Below, piece after piece: positions 1 to 7,261 of a stretch of 13,918 bases of DNA. Both the position numbers and the translations under genes were made by a program. The stretch's first letter is position 1, and the number at the start of each line of letters is the position of its first letter. The notes beneath the pieces were generated by a model. The model saw only the letters and a list, made by a program, of their open reading frames with translations, was not told the origin of the DNA and did not search any database. The stretch is from CAYJAD01 sp964372165 (lineage in GTDB: Bacteria > Desulfobacterota > Desulfovibrionia > Desulfovibrionales > Desulfovibrionaceae): NCBI GenBank assembly GCA_964372165.1, contig CAYJPT010000053.1:1-13918 (forward strand). Direction: 5' to 3'.

Positions 1-241
1 GAGTCCTGCACAATTACTTTTTCAGTATAATTTTGTGAAAATTGTAAAAAAGTTTACAAAAAATTTACAGTGCAGGACTAAAAGGCACGAAAATCAATCG
101 CTTGCGTTGCTCTATATATCCGTAAGACTCGCCCCTCGCCTAACGGCTTCGCCGCCCTTCGGGTAGGACTCTTGATTTATCGGTCGCATTGACTGCTGTC
201 AACTCTCCATAAGGCTGCACACAATGAATTGTGTAGGAGTC
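1..241. repeat. Gene-free segment built of inverted and direct repeats, possibly a small non-coding mobile element
   Basis: The segment is bounded by an imperfect inverted repeat: GAGTCCTGCACAATT at 1-15 and AATTGTGTAGGAGTC at 227-241, 13 of 15 positions matching. A second, exact 10-bp arm, GTGCAGGACT at 70-79, also pairs with 2-11. A 16-bp direct repeat (14 of 16 identical) lies at 163-178 and 233-248. The centre, about 118-166, is much richer in G and C than the surrounding sequence and holds two abutting small hairpins. There is no open reading frame worth calling and no match I recognise to tRNA, 4.5S, 6S or RNase P RNA. The layout resembles a MITE or a dispersed intergenic repeat, but only one copy is visible here and no clear target-site duplication can be judged because the window starts at the first base of the left arm. 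Confidence 0.45.
144..163. other. Two abutting GC-rich mini-hairpins
   Basis: CGGC-TTC-GCCG (144-154) is followed without a gap by CCC-TTC-GGG (155-163). The second can also fold as a C(UUCG)G tetraloop. They lie in the GC-rich core of the repeat segment, and the surrounding sequence is AT-rich. They may belong to a structured RNA or to a repeat core. No T-run follows, so they do not look like a terminator. Confidence 0.4.
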
Positions 242-256
242 TTAATTTGTAACTCG

Positions 257-308
257 TATAATAACTTCAATACAAGGTCTTGACAGTTGGGCATAGGGAA
301 TTTAAAAG
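257..308 (+). promoter_or_regulatory. Candidate promoter(s) for grpE
   Basis: TTGACA at 280-285 followed after 17 bases by TAAAAG at 303-308 gives a reasonable vegetative-type promoter, though transcription would start only about 16 bases before the ATG at 331. A perfect TATAAT at 257-262 has no convincing -35 at the right distance. No CIRCE inverted repeat (the HrcA operator) was seen, so I have no sequence evidence for HrcA control. Confidence 0.35.
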
Positions 309-330
309 TAAACGACTAAAGGAGTTTTAC

Positions 331-942
331 ATGCCACATAATAATCCGCATGATAAATATAAAAAAGCTGCAACACAGCAAGAATTCAGTGATGAGGACT
401 CAACAGATTTGCCTTTTAACATGGAAGATGATGAAATTGGCAATATTATTCCTCCCAAACTTCCGGATAACCTTAATGATCTTTGCCAAGAGCATGTTTG
501 TCCGCACTGCACACAAAAGGTAGATGCTGACCAATATCGCCTCCGTGCGCTGGCTGAAATGGAAAATTTCAAAAAACGTCTTGGGCGTGAACATGAAGAT
601 CAGTTGGCCTATGCTGCTGAAAGAGTGCTTACAGACATTTTACCAAGCCTTGATAATCTTGATCTTGCCTTGCAATATGGCAGTAAGGATGAAGCTTGCA
701 AAGACATGCTTATGGGTGTTGAAATGACACATAAGTTGTTATTGGAAGCTATAAAGAAACACGGCCTTGAACCAATTGGTAATGTGGGCGATGAATTTAC
801 ACCTGAGCTACATGAAGCACTATCTTTTGAGGAACGTAATGACATGGAGGCTGGGCTTGTTAGCACGCTTATGCAACGTGGTTATAAGTTAAAAGACAGA
901 CTATTGCGCCCTGCAAAGGTATGTATTAGCAAAAAGCCGTAG
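331..942 (+). CDS. grpE: GrpE, nucleotide exchange factor of the DnaK chaperone
   Basis: GrpE is a cytosolic dimeric co-chaperone that releases ADP from DnaK so that the chaperone cycle can continue. The 203-residue product has the usual plan: an acidic, poorly conserved N-terminal 55 residues, a long helix (about 64-100, with RLRALAEMENFKKR), the four-helix-bundle region with LPSLDNLDLAL (104-114), and the C-terminal beta domain (about 145-200) including GDEFTPELHEAL and the GYKLKDRLLRPAKV signature. The start is ATG 331, because AAAGGAG lies at 318-324. A longer reading from TTG 280 would begin inside the putative -35 box and is rejected. A CPHC motif at residues 57-60, with C52 nearby, is not part of the general GrpE core and may be lineage-specific. 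dnaK, dnaJ and hrcA are not in the window. Confidence 0.96.
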   Translation: MPHNNPHDKYKKAATQQEFSDEDSTDLPFNMEDDEIGNIIPPKLPDNLNDLCQEHVCPHCTQKVDADQYRLRALAEMENFKKRLGREHEDQLAYAAERVLTDILPSLDNLDLALQYGSKDEACKDMLMGVEMTHKLLLEAIKKHGLEPIGNVGDEFTPELHEALSFEERNDMEAGLVSTLMQRGYKLKDRLLRPAKVCISKKP

Positions 943-994
943 CAATTGGGTTAATGTAGTTTGTGTCAAAAACATGGCTCAAACAAATACAAAG

Positions 995-1023
995 TTGACG
1001 TCTATTTTATACTGCACTGTATT
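995..1023 (+). promoter_or_regulatory. Weak candidate promoter for the YbjQ-like gene
   Basis: TTGACG (995-1000) is followed after 17 bases by TGTATT (1018-1023), matching the consensus at 5 and 4 of 6 positions. It lies about 65 bases before the ATG at 1087. The 144-base gap after grpE has no visible terminator, so read-through from grpE is equally possible. Confidence 0.3.
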
Positions 1024-1086
1024 AAAAAGCAAAACACGCTTTGGCAGCTTTCTTGCATTGTAAATTTCAATACAAAGGAGGTTGCC

Positions 1087-1494
1087 ATGCTTTTTTTGCT
1101 AGGTGATAATGGAAAGAAAAAACGTAAGACAGAGAAAGGCCCGGCCCCTAGTGCCATTAATGCTAAAGTTAAAGAATTTTTCCTATCGGGACGCTTTCCT
1201 GTGGTAACAACAGACCACATTGAAGGACGCAGCATTATGAAAGTTTTGGGTCTTGTTTGTTGCCGTGGTTACGATTCAGAAGAAGCTTTTTTTGGCATGT
1301 CAGCACGTGCTATCAATAAAGGTGCACAAGCCATTGTTGGGTACACAGAAAATGTGGCTTTTCACCCTGATGGAAGTAAATATTTTTCATGCTTTGGCAC
1401 AGCAGTAATGTTTGAATATAATCCTAATGATAAAAATAGTATCCCGCTTATGTTGCAAAATAATAATCGTGTTTCACAACATGATGGTATTTAA
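1087..1494 (+). CDS. Small YbjQ/DUF74-like protein
   Basis: The 135-residue product has a basic N-terminal leader (KKKRKTEKG near residues 10-18), then a single domain at about 38-112. The pattern of that domain resembles the YbjQ/DUF74 family: an initial strand ending in a threonine pair and EGRSI, a LGLVCCRG strand, a helix, then KGAQAIVGYTENVAF and a strand with FGTAVMFE. In YbjQ-type proteins the equivalent of the last part reads GADAVVG ... GTAV. The biochemical role of that family is not settled; it has been described as putative heavy-metal binding. A Cys-Cys pair (58-59) and Cys102 could bind metal, which is inference. The start is ATG 1087, with AAAGGAG at 1074-1080. An upstream in-frame GTG gives an extension without a ribosome binding site. 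There is no signal peptide or membrane segment. Confidence 0.6.
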   Translation: MLFLLGDNGKKKRKTEKGPAPSAINAKVKEFFLSGRFPVVTTDHIEGRSIMKVLGLVCCRGYDSEEAFFGMSARAINKGAQAIVGYTENVAFHPDGSKYFSCFGTAVMFEYNPNDKNSIPLMLQNNNRVSQHDGI

Positions 1495-1571
1495 ACCTGC
1501 TAGTTCTTAGTCAACACATGGGAACGTACTAATAATGTGATAATTGAATTTATAAAGAACAAAAATAGTAT

Positions 1572-1624
1572 ATGACATCTGCAAGAAAAATAACATTAAC
1601 CTTCAACTTTCTTGCAGATGTCAT
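1572..1624. terminator. Perfect 17-bp stem-loop between convergent genes
   Basis: ATGACATCTGCAAGAAA (1572-1588) is exactly complementary to TTTCTTGCAGATGTCAT (1608-1624), with a 19-base loop. It lies between the plus-strand gene ending at 1494 and the minus-strand gene ending at 1735, where a bidirectional terminator is expected. On the minus strand the stem is followed by ATACTATTTTTG, a short T-run; on the plus strand there is no T-run. The long loop is not typical of an intrinsic terminator. Confidence 0.55.
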
Positions 1625-1734
1625 TAATACCCCTGCACAATTAATTATGCTTATCCTTTTTATACTGTAACCAGAAAAACGCCATACAGAAAAAGTACAA
1701 AAATAGATTTTTCAGCATCACTAACTAATATTTG

Positions 1735-3159
1735 TCACTCTTCAAGTAAACCTTGCATGTCTGCTTGCACAAAGGGTGTTCTATTAATAAGAGTATCAAG
1801 CTCAAAGGCACTAGCATAGTCACCTTTTACTGCTAATGCGCAAGCTATATTAAATATATTTTCCTCCAACTCCCAAGCATCTTGCCCCGCATTTTCAGGA
1901 AACTTTGCAAGCAGAGTCAGCATTTTTTGCAAAACCGATGCATGAGGTATTACTGTTGTTTGTAATGTTTTTTCAGGACTTTCTTTATCCTTTAACCCTT
2001 GCTGAAAAATACTTAAAAGATTACTTAATGTCTTATGCTGATTCAAATCTTTTTTAAAGCGAGCGTATCCATTAGCTGCGATAGCAATAGCTTCATCTTT
2101 ATTATTAATAAAATATCTTAATTTATCTTCAAAATCATTAATTGAATTATATGTTACAACTTCTTTCATAGGCTCAAAAAGCTGTGAAAGCCTTCCCCTA
2201 TATTCAGCAAAAGCAAGCGTATTACATGCGACATACTCCACAAGTCGCATATTTACAGTATCTCCAGCTGTTAGCTGTAATATTGAAGTGTCATGCATTT
2301 TTGCTGTAGCATTACCCAATATATCAACACCCATACGTGATTGAAAAATTTCACTATACATACCCGATCCATAAAGGGGAGCATGTGAAATATTTTGTAA
2401 ATGCTTGGGTAAACTCGTGGTAACATCAGATAAAAAAAGATCAACACTTGCTTTTTCAGCAATGCATACTTGAGCGGCTATATCTAAAAATTTACGCCGT
2501 TTAGCATGACAATTAGGCTCAAAAACAGAACGATAAGTACCACAAAAAAATAAATCTCGTTTTTTAGTACAATCATATCTATCCTCCATGCGAGGTAATC
2601 CAAAGGTATATTGTAAAGATTTTTTAGCCCCTAGGTGAGTTGCTAGATTGACAAATCTACGTGAGCCAGACAAAATAATGTCATAATTGTTCCAATTTGT
2701 TAACAATTGTATAGGTGCATGACGCCATGCAACAATCAACTTTGGCTGAAAATTTAATTTCTCCAAAAAATTTCCATCAAAATGGTGATTATCAGTAAAA
2801 AAAAGGACATCCGGCTTGAAAGATTCTATTTGTGCAGCAACAACTTTTTGCTCCCAAAACGGTTTTTCAAAAACATCCAATGCAAAACCGTTTTCAACAC
2901 ACCATGCTTTTTGTGCTTTGTGAGCATTGCTGTAAATAAGTTGCGTCTCACAACCCATTTTTGCAAGCATTGGTGCCACAATATACATTTCCTGTAAGCC
3001 ATGTTCATATAGATTTTGCACTTGCTTTGAAAAATTTCTTTCTCCAATATCCGGATGCAGGGAATAATAATATGGGACATAAGTTGGGTATAAGGTATGT
3101 ACTTGCAAAATGCGTAAAGGGCGGTTGTTATAATAAGATAATGTGGTGGGGCTGTGCAT
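1735..3159 (-). CDS. CgeB-like GT-B glycosyltransferase
   Basis: The product has 474 residues. A Rossmann-like N-terminal half (about 15-190) contains LRILQVHTLYP, PDVLFFTDNHHF (116-127) and a strand ending LIVAWRHAP. The C-terminal half (about 200-385) has the pattern of the Glyco_trans_1_2 domain found in CgeB/YkvP-type proteins: NMRLVEYVACNTLAFAEY (303-320), then LFEPMKEVVTYNSINDFEDKL, then a helix ending in a Gly-Tyr-Ala-Arg segment (364-367). The Arg and Glu of NMRLVE are in the position expected for nucleotide-sugar contacts. The last 90 residues are helical and end in a TPR-like pair. The likely role is sugar transfer to a surface glycan or protein from an NDP-sugar donor; donor and acceptor cannot be read from the sequence. 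The start at 3159 has AGAAGG a few bases upstream. There is no signal peptide. The 99-residue gene upstream (3293-3592) is on the same strand, 133 bases away. Confidence 0.85.
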   Translation of the reverse strand: MHSPTTLSYYNNRPLRILQVHTLYPTYVPYYYSLHPDIGERNFSKQVQNLYEHGLQEMYIVAPMLAKMGCETQLIYSNAHKAQKAWCVENGFALDVFEKPFWEQKVVAAQIESFKPDVLFFTDNHHFDGNFLEKLNFQPKLIVAWRHAPIQLLTNWNNYDIILSGSRRFVNLATHLGAKKSLQYTFGLPRMEDRYDCTKKRDLFFCGTYRSVFEPNCHAKRRKFLDIAAQVCIAEKASVDLFLSDVTTSLPKHLQNISHAPLYGSGMYSEIFQSRMGVDILGNATAKMHDTSILQLTAGDTVNMRLVEYVACNTLAFAEYRGRLSQLFEPMKEVVTYNSINDFEDKLRYFINNKDEAIAIAANGYARFKKDLNQHKTLSNLLSIFQQGLKDKESPEKTLQTTVIPHASVLQKMLTLLAKFPENAGQDAWELEENIFNIACALAVKGDYASAFELDTLINRTPFVQADMQGLLEE

Positions 3160-3189
3160 ACTACCTTCTTAGTTTTGCAAATTGCTCTA

Positions 3190-3227
3190 TTTATATTCTT
3201 TAATGCCTATCATACCCATTGGGTATG
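3190..3227 (-). promoter_or_regulatory. Promoter region of the CgeB-like gene with a palindromic operator-like site
   Basis: Read on the minus strand, TATAAA (3195-3190) is a fair -10 box 30 bases before the start codon. The -35 position has no TTGACA-like hexamer. In its place is a perfect palindrome, CATACCC-ATT-GGGTATG (3211-3227). A palindrome there suits a regulator that activates or blocks a weak promoter. The same palindrome could form a 7-bp hairpin in RNA from the upstream minus-strand gene, but no T-run follows it, so a terminator is the less likely reading. Confidence 0.35.
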
Positions 3228-3292
3228 CCTTCATTCATACATAGCCTAAAGCAGCAAGCTCTTATTCACAACCACATAGTAAATCTTGTGCA

Positions 3293-3592
3293 TCAGATAT
3301 TGTATTTTGTAAACTTTTTAACTTCCCACTTATGAGTTAAAGTGCTGGTACTCTCAGAAAATTGTGTAATATATGGTTCCATTAAATATTTTTTCCAAAG
3401 AGCTTCACTTTTCCAAATTTCATAAATTAACATTTCTTCAGGTTTGGAATTATTTGTATGCACAGTTATTTGCATGCATCCTTCTTGTTTACGAGCTTTA
3501 ACAAATAAGTTTGTAAGAGCTTCAAACAAGCTTTCACGCTGCCCCTCTTTAATTGTAACCGAAATAGTTATAACCAACTCTGATTGAGACAT
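3293..3592 (-). CDS. Antibiotic biosynthesis monooxygenase (ABM)-like dimeric alpha-beta barrel protein, YgiN type
   Basis: The 99-residue length and pattern fit the ABM family: an opening strand (LVITISVTIKEGQ), a helix with SLFEALTNLFVKARKQEGCM, the ITVHTNNSKPEEMLIYEIWKS strand pair, then LWKKYLMEPYITQF and a final strand KWEVKKF. ABM proteins such as quinol monooxygenase YgiN are cofactor-free cytosolic dimers. Many members have no proven substrate, so only the fold family is assigned. In the usual arrangement an E-G-C-M/E-G-C-L stretch follows helix 1, as here (37-40). The start is ATG 3592, with AAGGGG about seven bases upstream; a longer reading from 3643 lacks a ribosome binding site. 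A TATAAT on the minus strand at 3640-3635 is a likely -10 box. Confidence 0.75.
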   Translation of the reverse strand: MSQSELVITISVTIKEGQRESLFEALTNLFVKARKQEGCMQITVHTNNSKPEEMLIYEIWKSEALWKKYLMEPYITQFSESTSTLTHKWEVKKFTKYNI

Positions 3593-3973
3593 TTCAAACC
3601 CCTTAATGACCATTTTAAAATACATACAAGTGAAATTATACAAAAAATTAACATGTTATTGCATCACCAATTCACAAACACATATGAAATCATAATTGTC
3701 AATTACGAAAAAAAATACAATTATTTGTCTGATATGTCTATCATTTTATTTTTTCAACACTTTATTTTCTGCAATTTTGGTTCAAGGGATGAACATTAAA
3801 GTAAGCAGGGCATTTATTTTATAATGCAAAGCATTTGACGATAATTATACTTTGATTTAAAATATTTTTGAAAAGTTATATTATGAAGCCTTTTACTTGC
3901 AAATAATATTTTTAAATTTGTGCACAGCAAATATAAAGATGCTATATTACATAAGGTAAGCAAAGGAGTATCA
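3593..3973. other. Divergent intergenic region, very AT-rich, promoters only
   Basis: This 381-base gap separates the minus-strand ABM-like gene from the plus-strand fusion gene. It holds the minus-strand TATAAT (3640-3635) and the plus-strand promoter at 3835-3863. An 8-bp inverted repeat (ATAATTGT 3692-3699 with ACAATTAT 3717-3724) is weak in this base composition. A 71-codon reading across 3584-3799 has a TTG start inside the neighbouring gene, no ribosome binding site and a composition expected of random AT-rich sequence. I see no RNA gene here. Confidence 0.6.
3835..3863 (+). promoter_or_regulatory. Promoter of the GT61-TPR-methyltransferase gene
   Basis: TTGACG (3835-3840), 17 bases, then TAAAAT (3858-3863): five of six consensus positions in each box with ideal spacing. 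The leader to ATG 3974 would be about 100 bases. Confidence 0.55.
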
Positions 3974-6900
3974 ATGCATAACAAAGCTAAAAACACCTTT
4001 CAAAATATCAAACCATTACAGTGTGATATCCTAGATGACGTGACACTTTTACCAATGGTTGGGCATATTGCAAAGCAAACCAACACCTATGCTCTTGGTG
4101 CTTTTAGTAATAGTAAGCCTTTGGCGCAAGCGCATCACCTTATGTATCCTGAAACTACAAGCCTGCAATTACCTTATATAAAGCCTACTCAAACTCTTGC
4201 GCAAGAAGTTATATATGGTGGAATATTTTTCACACATTGGGGACATTTCTTAATTGATACATTGCAAAGGCTTTGGTACGCAAAGGGTTTAGACTTACCC
4301 ATTGTTTGGGTTGCAACTTGGGGTGAGCAAACCAAGCATGAAGTACAAAGTTGGCAAGTGGAAATATTTAAAAATCTTGGAATACACAACACGCATATTT
4401 TTCTTAAAGAACCAACAAATTTTAGTAAAGTGCATTTTCCTGAACCGGGCTTTAGTATATATTCACATTTACACCCTCAACATGTTGAATTTTTATCATA
4501 CCATGAAGAACCAGTCACAAGTGGCAAATATGTCTATTTTTCGCGCGCAAATTACAAAGGATGCGTAAACGAAAAGCATGTCGAAGCTATGCTTAGAAAG
4601 CGTGGTTGGCAAATTGTATACCCTGAGACATTATCAGTTGAAAAGCAACTTTCAGCTATAAGTTCAGCCGAAGTATGCCTAATGATAGCAGGCTCTGCAC
4701 AGCACAGCATGTTATTCACTAAAGAATTGCAAACTCGTATTGTTATTATTCCACGTATTCACACTACACAATATGAGCTAATTGCACACCACAAATCAGA
4801 CAATTATTTTTTACTTGATGTAATTGAAGATAGGGTTTGCCACCGAGGTAATGCCTGTAGTTCTAATGTATTTATGATAAACATTAATGCATTAAGCAAT
4901 ATTTTAGATGAAACACAAAATTTAACTACTAACTTAAGTGTAAATCCAGAAATTTTGACTCAAGTGCAAAAACTTAGCAATAACAGCCTACAAGTCCCTG
5001 AAACATATTACAATACACCAAAGCCACCTACTAAAGCGCGTAAACTGTTTTATCACGCTATATTTTTATATCAAAAGCACAAATACCAAAGTGCCTATAA
5101 GATTTGCATGCATCTAAAAAGAAAAGGCTTGCTAGAAGAATCAATGTACCATGACTATTTCACAATAGTTCAAATGCATCATCTTATTCAAGGGCTAAGT
5201 ATTACATCTCCATTAACGAAAATTCATCATAAATTAGCAATATTACAAGCAGCCATTAGTGCAGGAGACGTTGACAGCAAGCTATACAGAGAAGTTGCAC
5301 ACATATATTTATCCATAGGTATGCAAGAGAAAGCTATTGATATTATGCTACAATTAATAGATTTGTATCCTAATTGGAGTGAACCTTGCATGCAATTGGC
5401 AGATTTTTATGAAGCCATGGGTAACATTAATGAAGCTATTATATATGGACAGCATGCTTTAGCAAAAGATCCTGATAACATATCACACACAATCAAACTT
5501 GTTAAATACTTGTGCAAACAAAAAGATTACAAAACTTGTAAGAAATTACTCACACAAATACTTATGCATGACCGCATTAATTGCGAAGCATATATTGCCC
5601 TTGCTGATGTGCACGCAGCAGATGGAGCAATTGATAAAGCAATTGCCACTGCTCAAAAAGCTGTTGAGATCGCACCAAAAAATCTCGCCGCGCATGATTG
5701 CCTTGCCAGATATTTATATCAACAAGGCGACCATAGTGCTGCGGTTAAGCTTATATCAAAAACTATAAAGTATAATCAGCGTGCTGGCGAGCGTTATGCC
5801 CAATGCGCACAAATGCATTTTTCACGTGGCAATATTAGCAAGGCCATTGATTATGCATACAAAGCAGTAGAGGCAGAACCAAGCAACTTTATTTGTAAAA
5901 ATATGCTTGCTACATATTTACTTAAGGACAATCAATATGCCGCCATGCAAAACTTAATAGAGCAAGCGCTGCATGATGATCCATTTTGGAGTGAAGCATA
6001 TGTTAAATATGCTGCCATGCATGATGCCAAAGGAGAGCTTGATAATGCCATTGATTGTGCAAGAAAAGCTGTTGCCATTAACCCACACAATGCAAAACAC
6101 CGTGAAGAGCTTGAACTTTATAGAATAAAGAAAATTAAACAAACTATCTCAGAAAATGAATTATGGGAATTTGTTGCCAAGCGTTACATTGCAAAAACAC
6201 TGGATATTCAACTTTTTATTGATATGTTTTATGCCACTACCTATCTTGAAATTGGTGTGTATCGAGGAGATACTTTTTTATCCCTTGATGTGCCATTTAA
6301 GATTGGGGTAGATCCTAAATTTTGTTTTGACGTTGAACAGCATGCCAATGAAAATACAATTTTTTATAATGAAACTTCTGATACTTTTTTTGAAAATTTT
6401 GAAGCAAGAGCAAAAACATTAGGCAACAAGTATCACAATAAACCATTTAAATTTGATGTGATATTCATTGATGGTTTGCATACTTATGAGCAAACTTTAC
6501 GTGATTTTGAAAATAGTCTTACCTATAGCCATGACAAAACTATTTGGATTTTTGATGATACCATACCAAGTCATCAATTTTCTGCAATGCCCTCCATTGA
6601 AAAACATGATGAATGGAAAAAGTGTGCTGGTCTTTCACGAGACATTGCTTGGTATGGCGATGTATTCAAAGTTATTTTTGCTATTCATGATAAATTTCCT
6701 GAGTTTTCGTACTGCACACAAACAGATGATGCTAATTCATACACCATACTTTGGCGCACTGAAAAACCAAGCAAGCGTAGCAAAGTATTTGATATAGGCA
6801 AAAATATCGTAGATATGCGCTATGAAGATTTTGTGGATTATGCATGGGTTGTGCACCCTGTAAGTCGGTCAGAAATAGTAAATAAAATTTTTACTACAAT

Positions 6901-7153
6901 TGACCCTATTCAATACAAAACAGATGAAGAATATAAAAAGGTTATACGCCCATTAGTGACAGACGAAGCGAAGGATTTGCATAAAGAAAATAAAAATCTT
7001 TACAATCAAATTTCTATACTTACAGAACACACAAATTCTTTGCTGCAAGAAAATAGCACCTTACAAGAACGCATTACAGTGCTAGAAACCACACAAGTAG
7101 TACTTGAAAGAGAGCTTGCAGTCTTACAAGATAAAATAAAGAACTTTTCTTGA
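3974..7153 (+). CDS. Four-part fusion: GT61 glycosyltransferase, TPR array, class I methyltransferase, leucine-zipper tail
   Basis: The product has 1059 residues. Residues 75-285 have the GT61 (DUF563) pattern: GGIFFTHWGHFLIDTLQRL (82-100), KYVYFSR near 185-191, VNEKHVEAMLRKRGW (198-212), LSVEKQLSAISSAEVCLMIAGSAQHSMLF near 220-248. A linker and helical region leads to an array of TPR-type 34-residue repeats, about 435-715, recognisable from recurring AIxxxQKAVEIAPKN-like ends (for example 555-570, 625-638, 692-706). Residues 752-930 match a Methyltransf_24-like SAM-dependent enzyme: YLEIGVYRGDTF (757-768, the SAM-binding loop), the acidic GVDP strand end (778-781), DVIFIDGLHTYEQTLRD (828-844), FDD (860-862). 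The last 55 residues are coiled coil. GT61 members add sugars such as xylose to glycans; donor and acceptor here are unknown. The protein probably both glycosylates and methylates a surface glycan or glycoprotein, with TPR and zipper for assembly (inference). The start is ATG 3974 with AAAGGAG at 3962-3968. There is no signal peptide. Confidence 0.88.
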   Translation: MHNKAKNTFQNIKPLQCDILDDVTLLPMVGHIAKQTNTYALGAFSNSKPLAQAHHLMYPETTSLQLPYIKPTQTLAQEVIYGGIFFTHWGHFLIDTLQRLWYAKGLDLPIVWVATWGEQTKHEVQSWQVEIFKNLGIHNTHIFLKEPTNFSKVHFPEPGFSIYSHLHPQHVEFLSYHEEPVTSGKYVYFSRANYKGCVNEKHVEAMLRKRGWQIVYPETLSVEKQLSAISSAEVCLMIAGSAQHSMLFTKELQTRIVIIPRIHTTQYELIAHHKSDNYFLLDVIEDRVCHRGNACSSNVFMININALSNILDETQNLTTNLSVNPEILTQVQKLSNNSLQVPETYYNTPKPPTKARKLFYHAIFLYQKHKYQSAYKICMHLKRKGLLEESMYHDYFTIVQMHHLIQGLSITSPLTKIHHKLAILQAAISAGDVDSKLYREVAHIYLSIGMQEKAIDIMLQLIDLYPNWSEPCMQLADFYEAMGNINEAIIYGQHALAKDPDNISHTIKLVKYLCKQKDYKTCKKLLTQILMHDRINCEAYIALADVHAADGAIDKAIATAQKAVEIAPKNLAAHDCLARYLYQQGDHSAAVKLISKTIKYNQRAGERYAQCAQMHFSRGNISKAIDYAYKAVEAEPSNFICKNMLATYLLKDNQYAAMQNLIEQALHDDPFWSEAYVKYAAMHDAKGELDNAIDCARKAVAINPHNAKHREELELYRIKKIKQTISENELWEFVAKRYIAKTLDIQLFIDMFYATTYLEIGVYRGDTFLSLDVPFKIGVDPKFCFDVEQHANENTIFYNETSDTFFENFEARAKTLGNKYHNKPFKFDVIFIDGLHTYEQTLRDFENSLTYSHDKTIWIFDDTIPSHQFSAMPSIEKHDEWKKCAGLSRDIAWYGDVFKVIFAIHDKFPEFSYCTQTDDANSYTILWRTEKPSKRSKVFDIGKNIVDMRYEDFVDYAWVVHPVSRSEIVNKIFTTIDPIQYKTDEEYKKVIRPLVTDEAKDLHKENKNLYNQISILTEHTNSLLQENSTLQERITVLETTQVVLERELAVLQDKIKNFS

Positions 7154-7261
7154 ATAAGACCTTTATAAAAACATTTTGCCTAGATAGTGTCGTCAAATTG
7201 CACATTTGTGTAAACAAGGTAGCCAAAGTCAACACAGCCTATAGCATTGCAATTACGTCAT

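Noticed and set aside
1..279. CRISPR array or known small RNA (4.5S, 6S, tmRNA) in the left repeat segment
   Set aside because: The repeats are few, of unequal spacing and partly inverted, and no signature of those RNAs was recognisable on either strand.
3584..3799. Plus-strand 71-codon reading in the gap before the fusion gene
   Set aside because: It has a TTG start inside the ABM-like gene, no ribosome binding site and a composition expected by chance in AT-rich DNA.
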